DNA of 64,000 nucleotides. It comes from Balaenoptera acutorostrata (taxonomy: Eukaryota; Chordata; Mammalia; Artiodactyla; Balaenopteridae). The notes beneath the pieces are model-generated. The model was given only the letters and a program-made list of their open reading frames with translations. It was not told the origin of the DNA and did not search any database. The first letter of the stretch is position 1, and every line of letters begins with the position of its first letter. Positions 44,331 through 55,484 of this stretch are shown piece by piece. The stretch spans positions 76,223,985-76,287,984 of the forward strand of contig NC_080067.1 in the NCBI RefSeq assembly GCF_949987535.1, in the 5' to 3' direction. The position numbers and the translations under genes are program-made.

Positions 44331-44954
44331 TGCCGAGCACTGGCACAAAGTTACTTAGTAAATACCACAGCTTTGATAATTTCTTGCTTCGTTAGTCTCT
44401 TGGGATTCTTTCTATCCGCATAAGAGAAAGAAGTTGCCCTTCCCTCTGCCCACAGACTCAGATGCTTTTATTTGGTGGACTTGATGGAAACAGATATCTA
44501 TTTCTAATACCAACCCATTGAATAATATATTTTTAAACAGGTGGCAAGCACAATTTTTATAAAAGGAAAAAGTCCTCCCAACTCCCTCAACCTCAGTGAG
44601 AGCTTTGTTAATATAGACATTCAAAAAGCTTTCTTCAGGTTGAAACAGAAACTTTTTATGGCTGGAGTCTCTTTTGACCAAAACGGCTTATACATGTGAA
44701 AAACTATTCCGCATAAAAATCTTACAATCGTTTTCCCCTCCAGATAACATCCTTTTGTCTGAATAAACATTCCTTCACTATGTCCAGTTTCAGGGAGATC
44801 GCAGACTCCGAGGTCATATGCCTTTGTTTCTGGGATTCCGTGAAATCATGTCATATAAGGGAAGGGATTCCCATTAGATATCTGTATCAGAGAACCGTAA
44901 GGTCAGACCCCAGAAGTCCTTTCTCTCCACCCCACCTGATGTCAGAGTCCCTGT
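44331..44954. other. AT-rich unique stretch
   Basis: No repeat recognised. AT-rich between 44440 and 44780 with motifs such as GATAATTTC and ATAATATATTTTTAAAC. It may be regulatory, but this is not testable here. Confidence 0.35.
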
Positions 44955-45180
44955 AAGGCTGGCAGGTACCAACTGTGTGTCAGGCTGGTGCATGCTAAGA
45001 ATTTGGACGGCATTCTCATTTAATTAGCACGACAGTCAAATGAAAGATGTGTAATCTCCATTTTCAAATGATGAAACCAAGAGAGGTCAAGAAATGTGTC
45101 CAAGGTCACAGAGCTAGTTCATAAGAGAGCAGGGCAGAAAGGCTCCTGAGTCCTTCTCCTTCAGACGGTCACCCAGCCGC
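44955..45180 (-). mobile_element. MIR SINE
   Basis: 'CCAACTGTGTGTCAGGCTGG', 'CATTTTCAAATGATGAAACC' and 'CCAAGGTCACAGAGCTAGTT' in antisense order. Confidence 0.88.
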
Positions 45181-45764
45181 TGCTCAAACCCCCCACTGGT
45201 CAGAAACTCATCTCCCTAGACAACCCAGTCCAGTTTGAGCCTGTTTAGATTGTTTCTGAGATTTCTTCCTTGTTCTGAGCTGAGGTCTGTCTCCTTGTAA
45301 CATCCGACCACAAGGGTGATTTTATACCTCGGGCGCAGCAGGAGCCAGACTTGTCATTGAGGACGTTACCTAGAGGACATTCTAGAAGGTGTAAAATGGT
45401 GACTGCTTACTAGGGAGTATTATTTCCAAGCTGCGGGTCAGAAGAAGTTGAGGGTGGTTTCATACCAAGCCCTCACGCTGCCAAGGATATGGAACACCGG
45501 GTTCTGAGACGCTTTGGGGGTGGTTAACACAGGAGAGGGAAGCAGACAGTAGATCACAATCCTCACACCACACTCATTCACAGGAAGACAGTCACCTCAG
45601 GAGGGACACACATGCTCTGATTAGACATAAGCTCAGAATCCCGCCTTGATTTGTCTGCAGGCCATTTCCTGGTTTTTGGATGGCGGTGACCTGGAAATAC
45701 AGGCCACAGAGGCCTGGTTCTTGAAAGGTCACATGGAGGCCTCACCAAGCTCCCCAGATACTTA
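45181..45764. other. Unassigned stretch
   Basis: Nothing recognised. Confidence 0.45.
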
Positions 45765-46130
45765 TACACTCTGCCTGCCCAGCCCTTTGTATATCCTCTT
45801 TACCACGTCATCTCATCATGGGCTGTTTGCATTAGTCTCTCCTCTAGACTGTGACCCTGTAGGGCAAGCGTAGCGAACTATGGCTCACAGGCAAAATCTG
45901 TCCCACCACCTGTTTTTGTAAACAAAGCTTTGTTGGAACGCAGTCGCTCTCATTCATTTTTGTATTCTATGGCTGTTTTTCTCTGTAATTGCAGAGTTGA
46001 GCAGTTGTAACAGACTGTATGGACCGCAAAGCCTAAAATATTTACTATCTGTCCCTTTACAGGCAAAGTTTGCTGACCTCTGTTCCAGAGAGCAAGGACA
46101 GGGTGTCCTTCATCTCTGTATCTCCAAACT
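45765..46130 (+). mobile_element. L2 3' end split by a hAT-Charlie-type element
   Basis: The left part 'CTCTAGACTGTGACCCTGTA' (to about 45867) and the right part 'AGAGCAAGGACAGGGTGTCC' plus 'CATCTCTGTATCTCCAAAC' (from 46086) form one L2 3' UTR. A DNA transposon lies between. Confidence 0.75.
45868..46085 (-). mobile_element. hAT-Charlie-type element, second copy
   Basis: 'CCTGTTTTTGTAAACAAAGC', 'TCTATGGCTGTTTTTCTCTG' and 'GCCTAAAATATTTACTATCT' match the copy at 34893-35137. The right end 'GGCAAAGTTTGCTGACCTCT' is well kept. Confidence 0.8.
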
Positions 46131-46305
46131 TAGAGCCATAGTTTCTTCATACGTAAAATAGCAATGATACCTTTGTCACGGAGATGTAGTGAAATACACA
46201 GGAGATGTCATATTTGGGGGCAACATATGTAGAACACCTTGCACAGTGCCTGGCATAGGACAGATACTCAATAAGTATTTAGTGAATGAGTGAATGAAAT
46301 GGAAG
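46131..46305 (+). mobile_element. MIR 3' half
   Basis: 'GTTTCTTCATACGTAAAATA', 'CACAGTGCCTGGCATAGGAC' and 'ACTCAATAAGTATTTAGTGA' form the 3' half of a plus-strand MIR. Confidence 0.85.
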
Positions 46306-46609
46306 GTCAATACACCCAAAATGAAATGATGGATGTGAAAGCACTTCACAAAACATAAAATGCTCTCCAAGAGCATGGTGGGTCCCCATCATTGCTGTCA
46401 ATACAGAAATGTCTGGAGCAAAGTTTGCCCTTCCCTCGGGTTTCCCAGATCCTGATTGTATGAGTAAAATCTCACAGACAGTCTTAATTTAGGCTGATTC
46501 ATATTCCAGTTTTTACGTGGTTCCTCTCCATGCGTCCCTTTGACATCTCCCTCTAGGTACTGATCCTTAGCTTAGAGCTTGAGCTCCTTAAATAAGAGCT
46601 ACACAATAT
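46306..46609. other. Unassigned stretch
   Basis: Nothing recognised. Confidence 0.4.
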
Positions 46610-47242
46610 GGACTGCTGTGGTGGTTTTGTGCTGGACCAGTCTAGCTGAGCTCAAATGACATTCCCCAGACTTCTCTTCTTTGTATGACCCTCTTTCCAG
46701 TTGGCCACAGAGAAACTGACGTGAGGTTTGGAAGGCAGAGGGAGGGAACAATCATTTCAGCTGAAGGTCCGTGCTACTGCAGCTCATGCATGTGCTTGTC
46801 ACTTAACCTGTTCGCTCCCTTCCTTGGCGTGGAGAAGGACCCCATTCTGTAGCCTCTCCAGTTCCTGCTGAGTCCTGGGTCGGGCATGTGTGCAACTCCA
46901 TGGCAGACGGCACAGGCTTCTTCCGTAGACCACCCACACTGTCAGGCTTGGATGTGATGAGAGACAGGCATGGGTCCCGGGTTGTCCTTGTTCCCTCCCA
47001 CTTCAGATCCAGCTGGTCTTCCTGACTGACTAACCCTGCAGCAACTTCACAACCACCAGGAGACACAGAGGTAAGAGTCTCCCCCAGAATTCTTCACCAG
47101 TTGTCCTGGTTAGTAACTTTTCTCTTCTGGACCTTTACTTCCTCAGCTTCTCTTGCAATAGTGTCAAGTCTAATCCCTATAAGAAATCCTTTACTTTGGG
47201 TCATCAAGAGTAGTTCTGTTTCTCTGATCAAACCATGAGGAA
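46610..47242 (+). mobile_element. 5' LTR-like region of an ERV-L relic
   Basis: The right part (about 47100-47242) aligns by eye with the right part of 49060-49318: both have an 'AATCCTTTACTTT'/'GATTCTTTATTCT' block followed by 'GTTCTG' and 'GATCAAACC' or 'CATCAAACC'. These are the 3' ends of two diverged LTRs of MLT2 type. The left boundary is uncertain. Confidence 0.5.
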
Positions 47243-49050
47243 GAGAATCTCAAGGATGGGTTCTCTGAATTGGTTCTGGAATTGTCTTATGGAATGGGTT
47301 CTCTGTTTTCTGGAAAGGGTTCTCTGGTCTGATTATATTTAAAGCATTAACGATCCTGATGCCAGTGATAAAGAGGACACTGGTAGTCCACAGTAGGCAG
47401 TGGAAAAACAGCCACTTAAATGATCACCTGTAACACCTATAATTAAGTGTCCAGAGAAGGCAAGGCTTTGGACGACCAAGTAGTTGCTGTCATAGAACAT
47501 TTTAGTGAAAACCCGGTGGGGAGAAGGATTGCTAGGTAGCTCCAAAGTGTGCTGGAGAACTTACAGGAAGAATATTAGGATCTTAAGGGCTTTTAAGTCT
47601 CCAACTCAAGGTCTGGCTAAGGAAAACCGGTAGCTCCTATGGCTAAGGGACCAAGATTTCTCAAAATCAAACCCAAAGTCTAATCTTGGGGTGAATAATG
47701 CAAATTGAAATCATGACCTCACAGGGTCTCTTATGTTAAAGTTAGGACATTGGCTGGGGAGAAAGGGACCCTGAGTATTGGGATAGAGACATACGGGCAG
47801 ATTCATTGTTCGTTTTAGGAATAGACGTACACAGCAACTAGTAGACTCTCCACATTGTTTCCCTTATCCATGGAGTAAGGGTCATTAAGGTAAGAAAAGT
47901 CAAGTGGAAGCCAACAGAATCACTTCTACTTACAAGAGATTAAAGAAATACCACAATCCTGGAGGTATGGCAGAAATTAGTGTCACCATCATGGACTTGA
48001 AAGATGCAGAGATCCCACTACATCCCCATCCAATTAGCTTGTTTGGCCTGATAAATTGATCTTGGAGAATAACAATGGATTATCATAGACTTAATTGGTG
48101 TAACTCCAATTGAAACTCCTTTGCCAGGTGTGGTTTTTCTGCTGAAGAAAGTCAACACAACCTCTGGCAGCTGTTGATCTGGCAAACGCTTTTTTCCTCT
48201 ATTCCTCTTGATAAAGACCACCAGGAGCAGTTTGCTTTAAGCTAGCAAGGCTAGCAATACGCCTTCTTAGGCACTGTCCTGCCTAAGGGCTATATTAACT
48301 CCCCAGTCTACTGTCATAATCTAAATCCCAGGGACCTTAATATCCTCTCCATTCCATGGGAAATCATACAGGCCTACTATGCTGATTGGTTCTGGAGGGC
48401 AGGAAATGGCAGCTACTCTGAATACCTTGGTAAGAAACATGTAAGCAGATGGAGGAGAATGAATCCCACAAAAAATCAGGAGCCAGATCTTTCGGTGAAA
48501 TTTCTAAGAGTCCAGTGATGAGGACATGTTGAGATGTTCTGTCCAAAGTGAAAGAGAAATTGCAACATCTGGCCTCTCTTACCTCCAGGGAAATGGCAGA
48601 ATGCCCAGTGAACCTCTGGATTTTGGAGGCAACTGTACTTCATTTGGTCATGCTGCTTCAACTCATTTATTGAGTAACTGAAAGGCTGCTAATTTTGAGT
48701 TGGATCCAGAAAATGAGAAGACTTTGCAACAGATCCAGCCTGCCACACAAGGTCCTCTGCCATCTGAATGGAACATAAGAGTCAGTAGATCCATGTGTAC
48801 TAGAAGTGTCTTGTGGCAGACAGGGAGCTTTATGGAATCTTTAGCAGGTCCCCCATACATAAGTAATAGCATAAACCTTTAGGATTTGAGTGCAAACCTG
48901 TGTCATGCTCTGCAGGTAATTATTCTCCCTTTAGGGAAGTTTCTATCTTGCTATTGCTATTGGGCCTTCCGTGGGCCAGCAAATTACCATGAGACCTGAG
49001 CTGGCCGTTATGAATTGAGTTTTGTACTTGTGAGTTCCAGATTGTCCCAT
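47243..49050 (+). pseudogene. Endogenous retrovirus internal region with broken pol
   Basis: Translated in pieces on the plus strand, 48060-48240 resembles a retroviral reverse transcriptase core, and 48690-49020 resembles the connection and RNase H-proximal part. Frames shift and stop repeatedly, so no protein can be made. The 47243-48000 part has no recognisable coding. The lack of gag and env, the LTR type and the divergence suggest an ancient ERV-L lineage, though class assignment is tentative. Confidence 0.65.
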
Positions 49051-49318
49051 GTTCTCTTTCACTTCATGTCCAGTGTTTCTTCCCAACTCCTTTCCTGCTG
49101 ACCTACAGTAACTTCAGGCCACCATCAAACGCAGAGCTTTCCGTAGTCATTATCAGTGTGGCTTTGTGGTCCCTGGTGGGTGAATTTTCTCTGATCCTCC
49201 AAGTGTCCTCTTTCAGATCATCACTTTTCCAGCTTCCACAACAATTGTGGAGGTCAAATTCCTGTAACAGATTCTTTATTCTATACACTTATAGTGGTTC
49301 TGCTTTCCTCATCAAACC
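49051..49318 (+). mobile_element. 3' LTR-like end of the ERV-L relic
   Basis: 'CCTGCTGACCTACAGTAACT', 'GTAACAGATTCTTTATTCTA' and 'TATAGTGGTTCTGCTTTCCT' match the MLT2-type LTR 3' part. Its 5' part is lost or too diverged to place. Confidence 0.6.
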
Positions 49319-49339
49319 CAAATGAGTATAACTGCCTGT

Positions 49340-49505
49340 TACGTACATGTTTGTGTTTACTTTCAGAACAGCTCTGCCTGGCAAATTTAATCCCCCGAGT
49401 TTTACTGATAAAGAGGCTGAGAACCAAACAGTTTGCCAAGGATCTCATTCTATGAACACTGGAATCGGATCCCACCCATGTCCATCTAATTCCAGAGCTG
49501 CCATC
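49340..49505 (-). mobile_element. MIR fragment
   Basis: 'GTTTTACTGATAAAGAGGCT' and 'CCAAGGATCTCATTCTATGA' are an antisense MIR core. Confidence 0.6.
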
Positions 49506-49669
49506 TTTGGGGCTTGGGAGGAGCCTAAGGTCTTTGTCAAAATGCTACCAGGTCCATCCTTTGGGTGTCTGGTCTAAGTTGTTTCCAAAGGCATCTTGGT
49601 CAACCCAGCCAGTAAGACTTTGGAATCTGCTCATTTAAGTGCTCTTCTTTCTCTGTGCCCTGTTTGGGT

Positions 49670-50060
49670 TAACATTAAATATTAAAACATGTTTAAAGTA
49701 TGAAATATTTCAAATGTGCAGAAAAGTCCAGAAAATAATATAGCAGACATTCTTGTACTCAGCCTCCAAAATTGCCATACTCACTTCAGCTTGATTTTAT
49801 TTCCTATCTTAAAAAACAGAAAAACAAAAAAAATGTTGCAGCATTGTTTACCAATAGCCACCAACATAGGAACGGATAACTAAATGTGATGTTCAAGTGC
49901 AAATAAATACCACCTAGTAATTAAAATGGATAAACCAGATCAATATTTTAGAGGGAAAGGCAAATTGCAAGTGTAAAAGAACAATACAATAGGACTTATG
50001 TACATGTTAAAAACCAACGGACCCATAGCAATACATGGCTACAAAATCTTGAATTCTTTT
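49670..50060 (+). mobile_element. Probable L1M/HAL1 fragments
   Basis: 'CACCTAGTAATTAAAATGGA', 'GTTTACCAATAGCCACCAAC' and A-rich runs at 49810-49835 resemble an old L1 or HAL1 3' region. Confidence 0.5.
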
Positions 50061-50409
50061 CCAGAACTGTTCCCTCAGGGTTTTTACCTTGCCTCAGTGC
50101 ATTTTTGATTACTTCCATCCTTGCCTCCATTTCCTTCTCAAAGATTTTTCTGAGCTATTTTATCTCCTTACAACTCAACCTCTGGGCACCAGCCGCTGCC
50201 CACAAGCAGACTGCTTCTGTAACCCCATTCAGAGATTTGCAACAATCTTCTGCATATTAAAGCATAAATTATGGGCCTTTCCCTGAGAAAGTAACTCATC
50301 ATACTTATTTCCAATATTATAGCTCTTTAGACCTGGAATTGATCTGGCAGCACACTGACCTCCAGTTATTTGTCTGGGATGCCCTTCAAACCTACTTTAG
50401 TCCTAAAAC
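50061..50409. other. Unassigned stretch
   Basis: Nothing recognised with confidence. Confidence 0.4.
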
Positions 50410-51440
50410 CTAAAAAAGATTGGCGACACCAGGTTTTGGTGAGTATGGAGAGGTGGGAATTCTTGGGTCTTGCTGGAGGAAACGTAGGTAGACTGGTGGA
50501 AGCACTCCGTAAGACTCTTTAGCAGTATATACTAACGATGAAGCTACAACTACTTCTTGTGACCCAGTAACTCCATTCTCAGGATAATCCCAACAGAAAT
50601 GTATCCACATGGATAAGAACATTCCCAGCAATACCATTCAGAATAGTCCCCATAAAAGAGCAACACAAACGCCCATCAAAAGTCAAATGGGGGGCTTCCC
50701 TGGTGGCACAGTGGTTAAGAATCCACCTGCCAATGCAGGGGACACGGGTTCGAGCCCTGGTCCAGGAAGATCCCACATGTCGCTGATCAACTAAGCCTGT
50801 GTGCCACAACTACTGAAGCCTGTGTGCCTAGAGCCTGTGCTCCTCAACAAGAGAAGCCACCACAAGGAGAAGCCCGCACACCGCAACGAAGAGTAGCCCC
50901 GTCTTGCTGCAACTAGAGAAAGCCCGCACGCAGCAACGAAGACCCAATGCAACCAAAAATAAATAAATAAGAAAATTTATTTTAAAAAAGTCAAATGGGT
51001 AAGTAAATCGTGGTATATCTTTATAAGGCTGTGGTGGAAACGCAAACTGCAGGCTCACACCAGCGTGGACGGTCTTGCTCCTAATGTTGAGAAAGGGAAG
51101 CCAGACACAAAAAAGTACATGCATGTGAGTCCATTGTATGGAGGTCAAGTATAATCAAAATGAAATCTTGGTGTTCAGGAACCAGGGGTACATACTTAAC
51201 GTGATGGGAGGAGAGAAAAGCAGCGAGGTGGCTGCCATAAAAGTCAAGACTAAAGTTATTTTTGGATGGAAGAGGTGTGACAGGAAGGGGCATTGGCGTG
51301 CTGACAGTGTTCTGTTACTTGACCTGAGTGGTGGTTATGCAAATACTCCTTTTATAATGGTTTGCTTTGCTGGTATGTTTTTCCGACTTTTTCTGCATGT
51401 ATGTTGTCTAATGGTTTTTTAAACCCCACGTATCACAGCG
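50410..51440 (+). mobile_element. Old L1M 3' region, split by a CHR SINE
   Basis: 'GGTTTTGGTGAGTATGGAGA', 'GACCCAGTAACTCCATTCTC' and 'ACAGAAATGTATCCACATGG' on the left (50410-50691) and 'CACAAAAAAGTACATGCATG', 'CTTGACCTGAGTGGTGGTTA' on the right (50986-51440) are the ORF2 end and 3' UTR of an ancient L1 in plus orientation. Confidence 0.8.
50692..50985 (+). mobile_element. CHR-type SINE, full length, young-looking
   Basis: The head 'GGGCTTCCCTGGTGGCACAG', B-box 'GGGTTCGAGCCCTGG', a body with 'GCAACTAGAGAAAGCCCGCA' and an AAATAAAT tail are all present. A perfect 14-bp duplication AAAAGTCAAATGGG flanks it at 50678-50691 and 50986-50999. Confidence 0.96.
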
Positions 51441-51601
51441 CCCTGATCATTTTACAGTGAGAATGTAGAGGATGATTTGCAGGATTCTTTGGGGAAACCT
51501 CAAATTCTCAAATGCCATTCTGGCAGTGTTTTTTCCCATCAAGCTTCATTTTCCGCCCAAGAAATGACACTTTCTTAAACCTCTTCACTTTCAAAAGAGG
51601 C

Positions 51602-51632
<31 letters not shown>

Positions 51633-51871
51633 AAAAAACCATTGTAGCACTTAACAGAATTGTCATGTGTTTCCAGACGGAGAGTAAAAGCAGAGAGGAT
51701 GAGCCCCTCCCACATGAGCAAAGGGATGCACCAGGCGCCCCCTCTTCACAGTGCAGCCTGTGTAAAGTCTGATTCACAGACCGTCGGGGATGCTGGCGAA
51801 TGACCGATACCAAAACCAAAAAGCACTACTAGGCTTGTCAATACAGTGACAGCCGACAGAGTTACTGTGCG
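51441..51871. other. Unassigned stretch with a 30-bp poly(T)
   Basis: T homopolymer of about 30 bases at 51602-51631, with no retroposon body beside it. The rest is unassigned. Confidence 0.6.
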
Positions 51872-52060
51872 ATTTGTTCATTCCCTTTCACAGAAGAGGA
51901 AACTGAGGCATGGAGAAGCTGGTCAATTTCCCATCTAGGAAGATGAAAACCCAGGCATTGGATAGAGGCCTTCTGACTCTGGAGCCTGTGGGAGTAACCA
52001 CCAACCATCCTACCATCCGCCTACCATTGTCTAAACTGGGGCTCGGCACGTATTTGAGAA
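51872..52060 (-). mobile_element. MIR fragment
   Basis: 'CACAGAAGAGGAAACTGAGG', 'CATGGAGAAGCTGGTCAATT' and 'CTTCTGACTCTGGAGCCTGT' form an antisense MIR. Confidence 0.75.
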
Positions 52061-52099
52061 TCTTTAAATTCTCCCTCTCCCCATGGTCAAACAATCAAT

Positions 52100-52750
52100 T
52101 ATTTTTCTTTTCCAAAATATCTTTTGATTCTGTCCTTGATTTTAATTACCTCAGCCTAGCATTGGCCAACCTAACTCCTCATCTGGTTTATTGCAAAAAC
52201 CTTCTACCTGTTCTCTCTACATCCAACTTCTCTCTCTCCAGTTCTGAGTCCTTTGATGGCTGTCCATTGCCATCTTGTCAAGTCTAGACCCTCACCATGA
52301 CTTAGGGCGCCCTTCAAGGCCTGGCCCCTGACTTTTCTTCAAGCCTCACCTCCTACTCCTCTCTTTGCATATCTACCCACTAGTGACCCCAGACTATTTA
52401 CTGTACCCCCATGCACCAGGGATGTTCTAACCACAGTACTTTTTTCTGACAGCCCCTCCCCCTGCCCCCTCCACCATCCCTCTCACAGTCATCCTTCCAG
52501 ACTCAGTGCAAATGCCAGCCCGCCTGGGAAGCATTCCCTGATGCCTTCCAGCCAGAACCTATCTATCTCCCCAATTTCTCTGCATCTCTCTTGTCATCTT
52601 TATCAGAGCCTGCCCTAGCTGATATTTGCACAGCTGTGACTGCCTCTAGACTGTAAACTCTTGAGAACAAGGACTGTGTCTTATTTACCTTCTGATCTCC
52701 AAAGTCTGGCATAGAGCCTGACATATACTAGCAATTCGGGTAGTATAAAT
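52100..52750 (+). mobile_element. L2 LINE 3' region, long and well preserved
   Basis: 'CTTTGATGGCTGTCCATTGC', 'CTTCAAGGCCTGGCCCCTGA', 'CTGGGAAGCATTCCCTGATG', 'CTCTAGACTGTAAACTCTTG' and 'AAAGTCTGGCATAGAGCCTG' run in order through the ORF2 C-terminus and 3' UTR. It is the best continuous L2 in the window. Confidence 0.93.
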
Positions 52751-53802
52751 GGATCTATATCACCCACTTGAGTCTGTATCCAGTGGAGAGGACTTACATG
52801 GCACTATGGTATTCTCTTGTCCTGACATTCTGGCCTGGTTCCTCCCAGAGCAAACAGCTAAAGCAGAAGTCAGGTGGATGGAGTCTTTTCCCGGCCAAAA
52901 GGAGATACCTGATACTGGAACAGCTCAGAACACTATTCATTTGGGGTGCAAATCTGGCTGGATGCCCACCTGAAACAGACTTTTTCTGCCCCAGTCTGGG
53001 ACTCCAAAGATTCCGCCAAGGAGAATCAGGACAAGAAGAAGTGGAAAATTCCTCATTCACATTTCACTGAGAAACTTGAACGAGAAATCGATGTTTCAGG
53101 CCCAGCCTGTCTTGCTTTCCCAGACAGGACTCCCCGATTCTCCAGTCAGCCCTGAAAGGAGCTGTAGCAGGAATAGCACAAAGCTGCCCTGAAGACTTTC
53201 GTGTGGCTTTCACAGTTAGAAAAACACCATCTCCCTCTGGATGCCTTCAGAACACAGATTCATTGAGAATCTGGCTTTTCTTCTAGGCAGGGCATGGGGA
53301 CTATTTTTCAAGAGACAGCACAAGCATAATTGCTGGAGAAATATACATGGTTAATTTCCCTTGCTGCGTTCAAGCTTTCTTCCTTCAATAAGTCATCCTG
53401 TGTGATTGTGTGACCTGAGACCTGGAAGTGGTTTTGTCCTGGCCCGGATCTGTGGCCTCCAGAGAGAGGGACTCTGTCCCATTTGGACACCCACATGAAC
53501 ACACACGATGCTGCCTTGTTCTTACACAAATGCGCAGACCAGATGGAGTTGTTAGAGCCTTTTATCCGTAGGCCTTTTCAAGAGCTGAGCAGATACCTGA
53601 CGACCTGCCCGCCTTGTAAATTAAAAGGCACGGGAAATGACTGTGTTGAGAGAGAGACTGAGGGCTGCAAGCGTGAGCAAGGAGATGGCGTGGAAGCCTT
53701 GGAGAAGCCCAGTGTCAGAGTTGGCAGAGACAGTAGGAATTGTCCTTGACAAACCTCTCAATTTACAGAGCAGATCACAGACATCCACAGAGGAAAATCT
53801 TG
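52751..53802. other. Unassigned stretch
   Basis: About 1 kb with nothing recognised. Overlapping frames of 60-100 codons look like chance. Confidence 0.45.
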
Positions 53803-53970
53803 TTGCCAGTGTTTTCTAAGGACTGCCTCTTAAGATCACCTGGGGAACTGGTCACAAATGCCACTCCCGTCCCAGCCCAGACTCAGCCTCTGGGAATTCC
53901 CCCAGGAACCAGGGTATTAACCAGCTTCCATGTGATTCTGATGTGCCCCAAGTTTGGGAACCTGTGCTAA
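53803..53970 (+). mobile_element. MER58/MER5-like hAT fragment
   Basis: 'AAGATCACCTGGGGAACTGG', 'CAGACTCAGCCTCTGGGAAT' and 'CATGTGATTCTGATGTGCCC' with end 'AAGTTTGGGAACCTGTG' fit this group. Confidence 0.75.
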
Positions 53971-54689
53971 GCTCTCTGGTCTTTCTGCTTAGGCACCGGC
54001 TGGGTCCAACCTTCTCGTAGGCCTCATCTGGCTCTGTTTGCCTGTCCCTCCATCTACCATCGGCCCATCCTGGGCTTTCTCGCCTCTAGATCATTTCTCT
54101 CCCCTGACAATGCTCTCCCAGCCTCCCTCCCCAGCCCCGCATCTAAGGTCCTGGCATTCCAAACTGCTAACATCCCCCAACCCCGATCTAACTCCAGGAG
54201 TGTTCCAGCTGGACAGAGCCCCAGAGAGGATCTAAGGCCTCCTCCTCCTCCTGTCCCCCATCCAGACACATTCCTTCCTCTGTTTCCCCTTGTGTACAAA
54301 GTGATGACGTTAGTCACGGAAGCAACAGCACCTGCTGTTTCCAGAAGCCAGAACCACTGTGTGGTCTCAAGAGGGGTTTGTAAGATGATAAGGGATTTTG
54401 AATTTGGGGACTTGCTCAAGGCATCTTATAAATTGCCTCCTGGGATTATTTAAAAAGACATAACCATTTTGCCAAATGTCTCTGTAGACCTCTGGTATAT
54501 ACGGTTTAGAGCTTTGCTGAATTCATGCAATGAAGCTTTGGTGGTTATACTCTGTTTCCTCCACCCACCCACTTCCAGCCTTCAGCCATTCATTTAAGTG
54601 AAGATCATTCTGAAATTCCTTCACGAGTGATATTTACTTGAAGGCAGGACTGTCTAGCCTTAAAGGAAGCACAGAAGGGGGATGGAAAC
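53971..54689. other. Unassigned stretch
   Basis: Nothing recognised. The (CTC)n-like run CCTCCTCCTCCTCCTG at 54239-54253 is a minor simple repeat. Confidence 0.45.
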
Positions 54690-54870
54690 TCATGACTCTG
54701 GTAAACCTGGGCCGCATTCCTGCTTCACCTCTTGCAGCTGTCAGACCTGGAGAACTTTCCTACTCCTGTCTAGAGCTTCAATTTTTTCATCTGAAAAGGG
54801 ATTGTCACATCTACCTTGCAGATTAGTGTAATAAAGTCTAAAACACAGTGCCCTTTGCAGCCTGGAATTA
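54690..54870 (+). mobile_element. MIR fragment
   Basis: 'CTTGCAGCTGTCAGACCTGG', 'CAATTTTTTCATCTGAAAAG' and 'GCAGATTAGTGTAATAAAGT' follow MIR order. Confidence 0.65.
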
Positions 54871-55484
54871 TAAACGGAAGCCCCCAGAACTCCAATCTGA
54901 AGTCTCACCCATGGGGTGGACGCACCGCCCAGGCCCCTTCCCAGCTGGGGCTCCAGATTGCTGTCACTCGGGACTTCCCAGCTGCTGTTTGGATCTGGAA
55001 GTAGGTGTCGGCCCAATTTGGTGAGGTATACCCTGTTATTTTCCTCTAATATTCTTATTCCTTTCCTTCTAATGATGGTATATTAAAATTAAGTTAAATC
55101 ACCTTTCATTAAAGAGGTGATTAAAGCTGAAAAAAATTAAAAAAAAAAAAAAAAACCACAGTGACTGATGCTGACACACAGTGAATATCCCGCTCCTGTT
55201 TCTTAACTTCACAGACTGCTATTTCAGACCATGTACTGCAAAATTCTTTGGCCTGGTTCCCTAAGCTCTAAGATCCTTCCTGGTAGTGAGAAGGTCCTTC
55301 TGGAAAGAACTAAAAGTTGTTGAACAGAGAAGAGTAGTTTGAGTCATTACCATGGAAATGACAATATCTCAAATAAGCACTTGGGATGCACTTGGTCTTG
55401 GTGGCTTCCTTAAGAGATATAGGGACAAATTACCTGAGTTAGACTTGATGACCACCAAGGTTCTTCCCATTTTTATGATTCTGT
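54871..55484. other. Unassigned stretch with poly(A)
   Basis: An A-rich run at 55131-55156 follows AT-rich sequence with a small perfect inverted repeat (AATCACCT at 55097-55104 against 55115-55122). No retroposon could be identified. Confidence 0.45.

Noticed and set aside
50692..50860. Possible tRNA gene (A and B box-like sequences)
   Set aside because: They are promoter boxes of a CHR SINE; no cloverleaf-competent mature tRNA is present.
51602..51631. 30-bp poly(T) as a retroposon tail
   Set aside because: No element body or target duplication could be found beside it.
55097..55122. Small hairpin with an 8-bp stem
   Set aside because: The stem is too short in AT-rich DNA to be notable.
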